From the NCBI RefSeq assembly GCF_024211255.1, contig NZ_JAMLDY010000006.1, positions 1 to 64,000 of the forward strand: a DNA stretch of 64,000 nt, in the 5' to 3' direction. The notes under the pieces were generated by a model that saw nothing but the letters and a program-made list of their open reading frames with translations, was not told the DNA's origin and did not search any database. Position numbers and translations under genes: made by a program. The DNA is from Sphingomonas liriopis. GTDB lineage: Bacteria; Pseudomonadota; Alphaproteobacteria; Sphingomonadales; Sphingomonadaceae. The first letter of the stretch is position 1; every line of letters starts with the position of its first letter. Of the stretch, positions 1-7,065 are shown piece by piece.

Positions 1-1
1 A

Positions 2-109
2 GGCGCCGGCAAAAATCACAAACAAGCCCTCACCGCCTGCGCACGGAAACTCCTCATCTACGCCAACACCGTCCTCGCCAGACAAGCCGAATGGATGCCC
101 GCATCATAA
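2..109 (+). mobile_element. IS110-family transposase, C-terminal end (cut by window edge)
   Basis: An open frame enters from the left edge and ends at a TAA. Its last 35 residues contain a segment reading KNHKQALTACARKLLIYANT followed by LARQAEW, which resembles the conserved C-terminal end of IS110/IS116/IS902 transposases (helix-hairpin-helix and C-terminal domain). Only the tail is in the window, so I cannot tell whether the element is intact. The following bases hold a dispersed repeat rather than an obvious IS end. Confidence 0.6.
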
Positions 110-110
110 T

Positions 111-238
111 GGTTGCTGAGCCTGTCGAAGGGCCTGAGTCTCATCTGTGCTTCGACAGTGAACAGGTGAAACATCCTCCGGATGTTTCAGCCGAGCCCGG
201 GGGGCTCGGCGACCTGTTCACCAGCACGAACGGGTGGG
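111..238. repeat. Dispersed palindromic repeat, family B (extended form)
   Basis: The segment carries the TGAGCCTGTCGAAGG core of family B and a GC-rich inner palindrome (GAAACATCCTCCGGATGTTTC), then a second inner palindrome around GAGCCCGGGGGGCTC. It ends in a GCACGAACGG-type arm. The same architecture recurs at 8231, 28925, 32683 and 34354. No gene is visible here. Confidence 0.75.
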
Positions 239-260
239 GGACGATCGAACGGTCAATACA

Positions 261-297
261 AAAAAGGGCGCGGGAGAAAGCCTCCCGCGCCCTTTCG
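261..297 (-). terminator. Rho-independent terminator of the trmD-rplS transcript
   Basis: On the minus strand a 14-bp stem (263-276 paired with 282-295, CTCCCGCGCCCTTT arm) is followed by a run of T residues (AAAAAA on the plus strand at 259-264). It lies about 20 bases after the rplS stop codon and fits a classical intrinsic terminator for that operon. Confidence 0.85.
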
Positions 298-317
298 TTC
301 GGTTCACGACCGGCGGA

Positions 318-710
318 TCACTCCGCGGCGGCGGTGCCCTTGGGGGCACGCGTGTCGCGGCGCTCGGCGATACGCGCCGACTTGCCGGTGCGACCACGCA
401 GATAGTACAGCTTCGCGCGACGCACGGCGCCCTTGCGGACGACGTCGATCGAATCGATGTTCGGCGAGTACAGCGGGAAGACGCGCTCAACGCCCTCGCC
501 GAAGCTGATCTTGCGCACGGTGAACGACGAACCCATGCCCTTGTTCGACCGCGCGATGCACACGCCTTCGTAGTTCTGGACGCGGGTGCGCTCGCCTTCG
601 ACGACCTTCACGCCGACCTTCAGCGTATCGCCGGGGCGGAATTCGGGGATCGCGCGCTTGGCGGTCAGCTTTTCGATCTGCTCGGCTTCGAGCTGCTGGA
701 TGATGTTCAT
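318..710 (-). CDS. rplS: 50S ribosomal protein L19
   Basis: This 130-residue protein is ribosomal protein L19, a large-subunit protein located at the 30S-50S interface. The start [15 protein letters not shown] and the segments [22 protein letters not shown] and [14 protein letters not shown] are hallmark L19 sequence. The ATG at 708-710 overlaps the trmD stop by four bases (ATGA), so translation is probably coupled to trmD. The C-terminus has a short Lys/Ala/Glu-rich extension (APKGTAAAE). An intrinsic terminator follows directly, making this the last gene of the leftward run. Confidence 0.97.
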   Translation of the reverse strand: MNIIQQLEAEQIEKLTAKRAIPEFRPGDTLKVGVKVVEGERTRVQNYEGVCIARSNKGMGSSFTVRKISFGEGVERVFPLYSPNIDSIDVVRKGAVRRAKLYYLRGRTGKSARIAERRDTRAPKGTAAAE

Positions 711-1447
711 GACGTCGTATCCTTCGTTCGCCGCGCGCCAGAGGGAGAACAGACCCGAGCGCCCTCGTGACGCTCCCACAGGTCCGGCCTCCGTAGCCGT
801 GTGTCGGTCTCGGACTGGTGTTGCCGCCAGGCCGCGATCCTCGCATGATCCCCCGATCGCAGCACTTCGGGGATCGTGCGCCCTTCCCATTCATATGGTC
901 GGGTATATTGCGGATATTCGAGCAGCCCCGTTTCGAAGCTCTCGTCCACACCGCTTGAAGCCGCGCCCATTACGCCGGGCAGCAGCCGAATGCAAGCATC
1001 GAGCAGCACCAGCGCCCCCATCTCGCCGCCCGACAGGATATAGTCGCCGATCGACACTTCCTCGATCCGGCGGCCTTCGAAGATGCGTTCGTCGAACCCC
1101 TCGAACCGGCCGCACAGCACGACGACCCCGGGGCCGGCGGCGAGTTCGCGCACGCGCGCCTGTGAGAGCGGCCGACCGCGCGGTGTCATCGCGAGGATCG
1201 GGCGATCGTCGGCGACGCTGTCGACCGCCGCGGCGAGCACGTCGGCACGCAGCACCATCCCCGCGCCGCCGCCCGCGGGCGTGTCGTCGACCGAGCGGTG
1301 CCTGTCGGTGGCGAAGTCGCGGATCTGAACCGGCTCGCAAGCCCACCCCCCTTCCCGCAGCGCCCGCCCGGCGAGCGACACGCCGAGCGGGCCGGGGAAC
1401 ATCTCCGGGTAGAGCGTCAGGATCGTCGCGGTGAAGGTCCCGGTCAT
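707..1447 (-). CDS. trmD: tRNA (guanine-N1-)-methyltransferase TrmD
   Basis: TrmD methylates G37 of tRNAs reading CNN codons, using S-adenosylmethionine, and thereby prevents +1 frameshifting. The 246-residue protein has the SPOUT-class knot segment around [25 protein letters not shown] with the SAM-binding [10 protein letters not shown] motif and the upstream [12 protein letters not shown] segment. The N-terminal [15 protein letters not shown] is typical. Its ATG overlaps the stop of the upstream toxin gene vapC by four bases (ATGA), and its own stop overlaps rplS. It is separated from rimM, its usual upstream neighbour, by vapBC and an oppositely oriented reductase gene. Confidence 0.97.
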   Translation of the reverse strand: MTGTFTATILTLYPEMFPGPLGVSLAGRALREGGWACEPVQIRDFATDRHRSVDDTPAGGGAGMVLRADVLAAAVDSVADDRPILAMTPRGRPLSQARVRELAAGPGVVVLCGRFEGFDERIFEGRRIEEVSIGDYILSGGEMGALVLLDACIRLLPGVMGAASSGVDESFETGLLEYPQYTRPYEWEGRTIPEVLRSGDHARIAAWRQHQSETDTRLRRPDLWERHEGARVCSPSGARRTKDTTS

Positions 1448-1824
1448 GCAGCGATCGTCCAGTTTTCCACGCGCAGGCCGGGAATGTCGGCGAAATGGCG
1501 GGTGTTGCCGGTCACGACGGCGAGACGGCGCGACAAAGCATGCGCGGCGATCAGTCGATCGAAGCCGCCGCGACGGAATGGCAATCCCGCATAGGCCAGC
1601 GCCGCCTTATAGTCGAAGTCCAGCACCGGCACCTCGGATACGAACAGTCGCAGCCGATCGGGCAGCGGTGCCTTGCCGTTCTCCGTTCCCAACGCGACCT
1701 CGGCCAAAGCGATCGCCGACGTCACCACGTCGCCTTCGTCGCACGCCGCCAGTCGGTGCAGCAGCGGTTCGCTGGCCCCGGACAATGCCAGGATGATGAC
1801 GTTCGAATCGAGCAGGTACTTCAT
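1444..1824 (-). CDS. vapC: PIN-domain ribonuclease toxin of a VapBC pair
   Basis: The 126-residue protein is a compact PIN domain. The expected acidic metal-binding residues are visible: D6 in [10 protein letters not shown]42 in LAEVALG, D89 in [10 protein letters not shown], and the TGN motif at 105-107. PIN toxins of this type are Mg-dependent RNases that cleave tRNA or rRNA when released from antitoxin. The start overlaps the vapB stop by four bases, and the stop overlaps the trmD start by four bases, so toxin translation is physically chained to a housekeeping gene. The target cannot be predicted from the sequence. Confidence 0.9.
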   Translation of the reverse strand: MKYLLDSNVIILALSGASEPLLHRLAACDEGDVVTSAIALAEVALGTENGKAPLPDRLRLFVSEVPVLDFDYKAALAYAGLPFRRGGFDRLIAAHALSRRLAVVTGNTRHFADIPGLRVENWTIAA

Positions 1825-2159
1825 CGATCGCTGTCGTCGCGCGGCGCGAACAGGCGATCCTCGTCGGGAATCGGTGTCAGGTCCGGGAGCGTACCCCAGA
1901 ATCGTGCGACATCGATCTTGCGCTTCGGTTTGTCGGGCAGGTCGAACGAGACGTGGGCATCATCCTCGATCTCCAACTCGATCTCGCTACCGGCCTGCAG
2001 CCCGAGGCTCGCCGGCAAGCGCAGGGCCATCGAATTGCCCGATTTGAAGACCTTGACGGACACCCGTTTGCGCTCGCGCGATTTCAGCCATGGCATCGAG
2101 CCATAAGCGTGATCGATGGCCTGAACCCGTTCATCCTGCGTCATGTCAGGCTTTGCCAT
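1821..2159 (-). CDS. vapB: AbrB/MazE-type antitoxin of the VapBC pair
   Basis: This 112-residue protein has an AbrB/SpoVT swapped-hairpin DNA-binding segment in its middle (VKVFKSGNSMALRLPASLGL followed by AGSEIELEIED) and a C-terminal tail rich in Asp and Pro that would wrap the toxin. I chose the ATG at 2159 (MAKPDMTQ) because a GGAGG lies 8 bases upstream; an upstream in-frame ATG would put the operator palindromes inside the gene. An N-terminal extension of about 28 residues before the AbrB fold is longer than in most VapB proteins. It overlaps vapC by ATGA. Confidence 0.88.
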   Translation of the reverse strand: MAKPDMTQDERVQAIDHAYGSMPWLKSRERKRVSVKVFKSGNSMALRLPASLGLQAGSEIELEIEDDAHVSFDLPDKPKRKIDVARFWGTLPDLTPIPDEDRLFAPRDDSDR

Positions 2160-2170
2160 GGCGAACCTCC

Positions 2171-2192
2171 GTATATACTTCTGCGTATATAC
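2171..2192. promoter_or_regulatory. vapB: Probable VapB operator: paired GTATATAC palindromes
   Basis: Two identical, self-complementary octamers GTATATAC lie at 2171-2178 and 2185-2192, separated by six bases. They sit immediately upstream of the vapB ribosome binding site and are strikingly AT-rich for this genome. AbrB-type antitoxins are known to autorepress by binding palindromes at their own promoter, so this is the likely operator; it could also affect the divergent reductase gene, which starts 60 bases away. Confidence 0.65.
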
Positions 2193-2251
2193 ATGCATGG
2201 CGTGATGCCGACAAGGGAACCGCAGCGGGCGTTCCGGCGTCCGGCGTGACT

Positions 2252-3157
2252 ATGGACGATTGCATCATCATCGGCGCGGGGCCGGCGGGGCTGACCGCGG
2301 CGATCTATCTGGCGCGCTTTCACCTGTCGATCCGGCTGTTCGACAGCGGGTCGAGCCGCGCGGCGATGATCCCGCTCACCCGCAACCATGCGGGCTATCC
2401 CGAGGGGGTGGCGGGCAAAGAGCTGCTCCGCCTGATGCTGACGCAGGCCGAAACATACGGCGCGCATCGCGAGGAAAGGCGGGTCACCGCGATCCAGCCC
2501 GATGGCGAAAACTTTCGCGTCATCACCGATGACGGCGACTATCATGCCCGCACCGTCCTGCTCGCGACCGGGGTGGTGAACCACCGGCCCAACATCCTGC
2601 CCGAGGTGCACGATCCGGCGCTGGAACGCGGGTTGCTGCGCTATTGCCCGATCTGCGACGGCTATGAGGTGACCGACAAGCGCGTCGGCGTGATCGGTAC
2701 CGGCGATCATGGCATGCGCGAGGCGCTGTTCCTGCGCGGCTATACGCGCGACGTCACGCTGATCGCGCCGGAGGCGGAGCATATGCTCGACGACGCCTGT
2801 GCGGCGAAGCTGGACGAGGCGGGGATCGTGCGGGTCGACGGGCCGTGCGGCGGCTGGGGAATCGAAGGCGACCGGCTGGCGCTCGATACCGCGCATGGGC
2901 GGATGGCGTTCGACAGCGTCTATCCGGCGCTGGGATCGCGCATCCGGTCGCGGCTGGCGGTGGCGGCGGGTGCGCGGGCCAATGACGAAGGCTGTCTTGA
3001 GGTGGACGACCACCAGCGTACCAGCATTCCCGGATTGTTCGCCGCGGGCGACGTTGTGAAGGGGCTCGACCAGATCAGCCATGCGATGGGCGAGGCCGGG
3101 GTGGCGGCGACGACGATCCGCAATCTGTTGAGCGAGCGGCAGCCGATCCGGCGATGA
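2252..3157 (+). CDS. NAD(P)/FAD-dependent oxidoreductase, thioredoxin-reductase-like
   Basis: The 301-residue protein has the N-terminal FAD-binding motif IIGAGPAGLTAAIYLA, a CxxC pair in RYCPICDGYEV where thioredoxin reductases carry CATCDG, a second dinucleotide motif (VGVIGTGDHGMRE) and the C-terminal FAD motif GLFAAGDVVKGLDQI. It is therefore a two-domain low-molecular-weight reductase of the TrxB superfamily. The NADPH motif GTGDHG differs from the canonical GxGxxA, and the canonical trxB lies elsewhere in the window, so the substrate is unknown. It is divergent from vapB and lies between rimM and the rest of its usual operon. The start at ATG 2252 is set by the FAD motif beginning at residue 5. 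Confidence 0.85.
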   Translation: MDDCIIIGAGPAGLTAAIYLARFHLSIRLFDSGSSRAAMIPLTRNHAGYPEGVAGKELLRLMLTQAETYGAHREERRVTAIQPDGENFRVITDDGDYHARTVLLATGVVNHRPNILPEVHDPALERGLLRYCPICDGYEVTDKRVGVIGTGDHGMREALFLRGYTRDVTLIAPEAEHMLDDACAAKLDEAGIVRVDGPCGGWGIEGDRLALDTAHGRMAFDSVYPALGSRIRSRLAVAAGARANDEGCLEVDDHQRTSIPGLFAAGDVVKGLDQISHAMGEAGVAATTIRNLLSERQPIRR

Positions 3158-3169
3158 GGTGCATGGATT

Positions 3170-3301
3170 CGCGCGGAGGCGCGGAGGACGCAGAGGTGTT
3201 GCGGCGAGCTTCGAAGCAATCGCCACGAAACCTCCGTTCGTGCTGAGCCTGTCGAAGTACGATGAGTCTCACCTGCCCTTCGACAGGCTCAGGGCGAACG
3301 G
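3170..3301. repeat. Intergenic repeats: family G half-element and family B palindrome
   Basis: The stretch after the reductase first holds a CGCGGAGGCGCGGAGGACGC segment (family G, found as a full inverted repeat at 53524). A complete family B element follows at 3234-3301, opening with CCGTTCGTGCTGAGCCTG and closing with CAGGCTCAGGGCGAACGG. It lies between two converging genes. Confidence 0.8.
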
Positions 3302-3334
3302 TGGAAGGTGTGAGAGCTTAAGGCCTCATCGCCA

Positions 3335-3835
3335 TCACTCGACGAAGTCGGCGTTCACCACCAATTGTACACCATCCCAGCCGAGAACGGCGTCGATGTT
3401 CATCGGGATCATGAAGCGCTTGCCGTCGGGGCGCTCGATCTCGAGCACGTCGCCGGCGCCGAAATTCTCGATCAGGACGACCGTGCCGAGCGGTTCGCCA
3501 TCGCTAGACACCGCCGGCAGGCCCAGCAGGTCGGCATGATAATATTCGCCGTCCGCCAAGGGCGGCAGCGCCGAGCGCGGCACGGTGAGTTCCGTACCCC
3601 GCAATGCTTCCGCCGCATTGCGGTCGGCGATCTCGGCGAAGCGGACGATCAGGCCGTTGTTGCCGGCCTGCGCCGACTTCAGCGTCAGCGCGCCTTGGTT
3701 GAAGCTCTTGTAGCTGCCGAAATCCTCGGCGAAGACCTTCAGCCGCACCTGGCCGTTGACGCCGTGCGCGCCGATCACCACCGCCAGCGTGACGTTGCCG
3801 TCAGCCCGGCGATCCGTCGGTTCCTGTGGGGGCAT
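3335..3835 (-). CDS. rimM: Ribosome maturation factor RimM
   Basis: RimM binds ribosomal protein S19 and helps fold the 3' domain of 16S rRNA in the 30S subunit. The 166-residue protein has the N-terminal barrel segment VTLAVVIGAHGVNGQVRLKVF and the C-terminal PRC-barrel segment beginning near GEYYHADLLGLPAV and ending DGVQLVVNADFVE. I placed the start at ATG 3835 (MPPQEPTD), which has an AAGGGG upstream and gives the usual family length. A longer in-frame start at 3916 lacks a ribosome binding site. It belongs to the ffh-rpsP-rimM leftward run. Confidence 0.92.
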   Translation of the reverse strand: MPPQEPTDRRADGNVTLAVVIGAHGVNGQVRLKVFAEDFGSYKSFNQGALTLKSAQAGNNGLIVRFAEIADRNAAEALRGTELTVPRSALPPLADGEYYHADLLGLPAVSSDGEPLGTVVLIENFGAGDVLEIERPDGKRFMIPMNIDAVLGWDGVQLVVNADFVE

Positions 3836-4007
3836 CGTCGTCCCCTTCCGCGGGATCGGTGTTGGAGACGCCTTCGTTGGTGGCGTCGGGAGTGGCCGCG
3901 TCCGTGACGTCGTCATCGGGCGCGGTGCGGGGATCGGGTATGGTGGCCATGATGCGTCAACTCCCTCGTGCAGAGGGGGGACAACGCACCATGGCCCATT
4001 CCGATGC

Positions 4008-4436
4008 TTACGCCTCGGTCGTCTCTTCGGCGGTTTCGGCGGCCGGAGCCTCCTCTGCGGCGGGTGCAGCGGCGGCGGCGGCGGCGGCCTCTTCCTGCGC
4101 CTTCAGCTTCTCGGCACGCTCTTCGGCGCGCTCGGTCGCCTTTTCGCCCGGCTTGCCCTTGTTCGGGTTCGAACGGGCAGCGCGCTCGCGCACGCCGGCC
4201 TGATCGAGGAAGCGAGCGACGCGGTCGGTCGGCTGCGCGCCGTTGCCGAGCCAGTACTTGGCGCGCTCGGCGTCGAGCACGACGCGGTTCTCGGCATCCT
4301 TGGCGAGCAGCGGATTGTAGTTGCCGATCTTCTCGATGAACTTGCCGTCGCGGGGGCTGCGCGCGTCGGCGACGACGATGCGGTAGTAGGGACGCTTCTT
4401 GGAGCCACCGCGCGACAGGCGAATGCTGAGTGCCAT
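4008..4436 (-). CDS. rpsP: 30S ribosomal protein S16
   Basis: S16 is a small-subunit assembly protein. The first 90 residues ([20 protein letters not shown], then [14 protein letters not shown]) are unmistakable. The 142-residue protein carries an alphaproteobacterial C-terminal extension that is lysine-rich, then alanine/glutamate-rich with a run of nine alanines and several EET repeats. The ATG at 4436 has AAGGAAAA upstream. The gap to rimM is about 170 bases with no other gene visible. Confidence 0.96.
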   Translation of the reverse strand: MALSIRLSRGGSKKRPYYRIVVADARSPRDGKFIEKIGNYNPLLAKDAENRVVLDAERAKYWLGNGAQPTDRVARFLDQAGVRERAARSNPNKGKPGEKATERAEERAEKLKAQEEAAAAAAAAPAAEEAPAAETAEETTEA

Positions 4437-4460
4437 TGTGTTTTCCTTGCCTTCTGAGTT

Positions 4461-4542
4461 CGTCACCCCAGCGAAGGCTGGGGTCTTTGGGTTGGTGTTT
4501 CGCTCCCTCTCCGAAAGATCCCAGCGTTCGCTGGGATGACGG
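4461..4542. repeat. Dispersed palindromic repeat, family D
   Basis: Two inverted hairpins face each other: CACCCCAGCGAAGGCTGGGGT on the left and GATCCCAGCGTTCGCTGGGAT on the right, flanking about 35 bases. The element fills the gap between ffh and rpsP. It may form stem-loops in the ffh-rpsP transcript, but it has no T-tract. Confidence 0.8.
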
Positions 4543-4555
4543 ATTGGGTGTCGGG

Positions 4556-6052
4556 CTATTTCTTCTTGAGAAGATTTTCGAAGCCGGGGGGCAGCTTGGG
4601 CATGCCGTCCTGACCGCCGCCTAGACCGGGCAGGCCCTTGGGCAATCCGCCGCCGGCCTTTTCCATCATGTCGCCGAGGCCGGCACCGCCGAGCGCGTTG
4701 CCGAGGCCTCCCATGCCGCCCTTGCCGAGCATCGCCATCATGCCCTTCAGCCCGCCCATCTTCTTGATCTTCTTCATCGCGGTCGACATTTCCTGATGCA
4801 TCTTCAGGACCTTGTTGACCTCCTGCACCGTCGTGCCGGAGCCCTTGGCGATGCGGATCTTGCGCTTGGCGTTGATGAGTTCGGGCTTGGCGCGCTCTTT
4901 CAGCGTCATCGAGCCGATCATCGCCTCCATATGGATGAGCATCTTGTCGCCGCCGGCGGTGGCGAGCGCCCCTTGCGCCTTCTTCATCCCCGGCATCATG
5001 CCGGCGAGCGCGCCGAGGCCGCCCATGCGGCGCATCTGCTGGAGCTGGCCGCGCAGGTCGTTCATGTCGAACTGACCCTTGGCGAGCCGCGCGGTCATCC
5101 GCTCGGCGTCTTCCGCTTGAATCGATTCGGCGGCACGCTCGACGAGGCTGACGACATCGCCCATGCCGAGAATGCGGCCGGCGACGCGCGACGGGTGGAA
5201 GGCTTCGAGCGCGTCGAGCTTTTCGCCGGTGCCGGCGAATTTGATCGGCTTGCCGGTGACCGCGCGCATCGACAGCGCAGCGCCACCACGCGCGTCGCCG
5301 TCCATGCGGGTGAGCACGACGCCGGTCAGCGGCACCTGTTCGGAGAAATTCTGCGCGACGTTGACCGCGTCCTGACCGGTCAGCGAATCGACGACCAGCA
5401 GGATTTCCTGCGGCACCGCGATGTCGGCGACCGCCTTCATCTCGTCCATCAACGCCTGGTCGACGTGCAGGCGACCCGCGGTGTCGAGCATCAGGACGTC
5501 ATAGCCCTGCAGCTTCGCGGCCTGCAGTGCGCGGCGGGCGATGTCGACCGGCTGCTGGCCCGGCACGATCGGCAGCGTCGCCACCTCGATCTGCGTGCCC
5601 AGCGTCGCCAGCTGTTCCTGCGCATTGGGGCGATTGACGTCGAGCGACGCCATCAGCACCTTCTTGCGGTCGCGACCCGACAGGCGCTTGGCGATCTTGG
5701 CGGTCGTCGTCGTCTTGCCCGAACCCTGCAGGCCGACCATCATCACGACCGCGGGCGGCGTGACCGACAGTTCGAGCTCCGACGCGTCGGCGCCCAGCAT
5801 CTCGACCAGCGCATCGTTGACGATCTTGACGACCTGCTGCCCCGGCGTGACCGAGCGCAGGACGTTCTGGCCGACCGCCTGTTCGGTGACCTTGTCGACG
5901 AAGCTGCGCGCGACGGGCAGCGCGACGTCGGCCTCGAGCAGCGCGACGCGCACTTCGCGCATCGCGGTTCGCACGTCGGCCTCGGTCAGCGCGCCACGGC
6001 CACGCAGGCGGTCGAATACCCCGCCAAGCCGGTCGCTCAGACTGTCGAACAT
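4556..6052 (-). CDS. ffh: Signal recognition particle protein Ffh
   Basis: Ffh is the SRP54 GTPase that, with 4.5S RNA, delivers nascent membrane proteins to the FtsY receptor. The 498-residue protein has the N-domain helical bundle (1-90), the GTPase domain with P-loop [13 protein letters not shown] near 107, the DTAGR motif, the [13 protein letters not shown] segment, and a methionine-rich M domain from about 325 ([19 protein letters not shown], then [18 protein letters not shown]). A Gly/Met-rich tail of about 50 residues follows. It heads the rpsP-rimM leftward run; ftsY lies 2.4 kb away on the other strand. Confidence 0.98.
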   Translation of the reverse strand: MFDSLSDRLGGVFDRLRGRGALTEADVRTAMREVRVALLEADVALPVARSFVDKVTEQAVGQNVLRSVTPGQQVVKIVNDALVEMLGADASELELSVTPPAVVMMVGLQGSGKTTTTAKIAKRLSGRDRKKVLMASLDVNRPNAQEQLATLGTQIEVATLPIVPGQQPVDIARRALQAAKLQGYDVLMLDTAGRLHVDQALMDEMKAVADIAVPQEILLVVDSLTGQDAVNVAQNFSEQVPLTGVVLTRMDGDARGGAALSMRAVTGKPIKFAGTGEKLDALEAFHPSRVAGRILGMGDVVSLVERAAESIQAEDAERMTARLAKGQFDMNDLRGQLQQMRRMGGLGALAGMMPGMKKAQGALATAGGDKMLIHMEAMIGSMTLKERAKPELINAKRKIRIAKGSGTTVQEVNKVLKMHQEMSTAMKKIKKMGGLKGMMAMLGKGGMGGLGNALGGAGLGDMMEKAGGGLPKGLPGLGGGQDGMPKLPPGFENLLKKK

Positions 6053-6218
6053 CGCCTCGAAACCCTCATCATACCGCGCAACGCAAAAGACGCCGGCGGG
6101 CGAAACCTCGCCGGCCAGCGCACCCGTAGGCGCTTCATCGATCGCATTCCGTGGAGGAACGTGTGGGGCCTGTAGGGGAAAGCGGCGCGGGACGCAAGGT
6201 TGGCTCTACCCCCGGTTT

Positions 6219-6464
6219 CGTCATCCCCGCGGAGGCGGGGATCCATAATCACTGGGGTTGCGGATGGAGCCGCACGGTCAGCCAGTATGGATTCCCGCCT
6301 TCGCGGGAATGACGAACGGAAGATGTTGGCGCAGGCAAACCTCTTCCCACTCCGGTCGTCACCCCGGACTTGTTCCGGGGTCACTCCGCGGCGAGGCGAA
6401 CGGCAAGACCCTCGGGCGATACGCCTGCCGCCCGGTGGACCCCGGAACAAGTCCGGGGTGACGG
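6219..6464. repeat. Two dispersed palindromic repeats, families C and A
   Basis: The 440-base gap between ffh and the DUF924 gene holds no gene that I can support. It contains a family C element (6219-6314, TCATCCCCGCGGAGGCGGGG arm, closing with TTCGCGGGAATGACG) and a family A element (6357-6464, CACCCCGGACTTGTTCCGGG arm with its inverted copy ending CCGGGGTGACGG). The remainder (6053-6218) presumably carries the ffh promoter, but I see no clear consensus. Confidence 0.8.
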
Positions 6465-6491
6465 AGGATGGGGGGCGGGCGCGTCGTGCGA

Positions 6492-7025
6492 TTACCAACC
6501 AGCATCCGGTTGCGCGAGATACGCTTGCTCCGCCTTGGTCGACTCCCGGCCCAGCGCCGCATTGCGGCTGGGGAAACGCCCGTATTTCACGATCACGTCG
6601 CGATGATCGCGCGCGAAGGCGATGTTCTCCGCGATCCCCAACGCCTCGAACTTCGCCACCGACAGGTCCTGTTCCGCCAGGTCCTCCGCATGCATCAGCG
6701 GCATGTAGAGAAAGACGCGGCGTTCGGGCGGGTAATGCGACTCCCAACCCTGCCCGATCGCCGTGTGGGTCAGCTCGCGCGCGAGGCCATCCGCCGCGAA
6801 CGCCTCCGCCGATCCACGATGCAGGTTGCGCGAGAATTGGTCGAGCAGGATGATCGCCGCCAGCAGCGTATCGGGATCGTCGCGCCATCCCTCCGCCCGC
6901 GCGCGCAGCACGCCGTCGCGCATCGCGCCGAACCGCTCGGCGATCGTCCGGTCGAGGGCGTCGTCCTTGGCGAATTGCTGTTCGCTCGTCAGTCCGAACC
7001 AGAAGTCGAGCACCGTGGCAGCCAT
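6492..7025 (-). CDS. DUF924 family protein
   Basis: The 177-residue protein matches the DUF924 pattern: an N-terminal VLDFWFG segment, a central IILLDQFSRNLHRGSAEAFAAD segment, RVFLYMPLMHAEDLAEQ, and a C-terminal YGRFPSRNAALGRESTKAE motif. The family has a TPR-like all-helical fold and no established activity. The ATG at 7025 gives the usual length and places DFWFG at residues 8-12. The gene is divergent from mtaB with only 40 bases between starts, so the two probably share a promoter region. Confidence 0.88.
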   Translation of the reverse strand: MAATVLDFWFGLTSEQQFAKDDALDRTIAERFGAMRDGVLRARAEGWRDDPDTLLAAIILLDQFSRNLHRGSAEAFAADGLARELTHTAIGQGWESHYPPERRVFLYMPLMHAEDLAEQDLSVAKFEALGIAENIAFARDHRDVIVKYGRFPSRNAALGRESTKAEQAYLAQPDAGW

Positions 7026-7065
7026 GTCATGGACTTGACCGCCTTCGTTGACTAAATCGCCCGCC

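Noticed and set aside
1495-2106. Rightward frames across vapC and vapB
   Set aside because: The leftward toxin and antitoxin frames carry clear PIN and AbrB motifs, ribosome binding sites and four-base overlaps.
4796-6175. Long open frame of 459 codons opposite ffh
   Set aside because: It mirrors the ffh coding frame on the other strand, has the low-complexity His/Arg/Asp composition of GC-rich antisense frames, and shows no recognisable domain.
6219-6464. Intrinsic terminators
   Set aside because: The hairpins are strong but lack T-tracts and occur in both arms of repeat elements found inside genes too, so they are not called as terminators.
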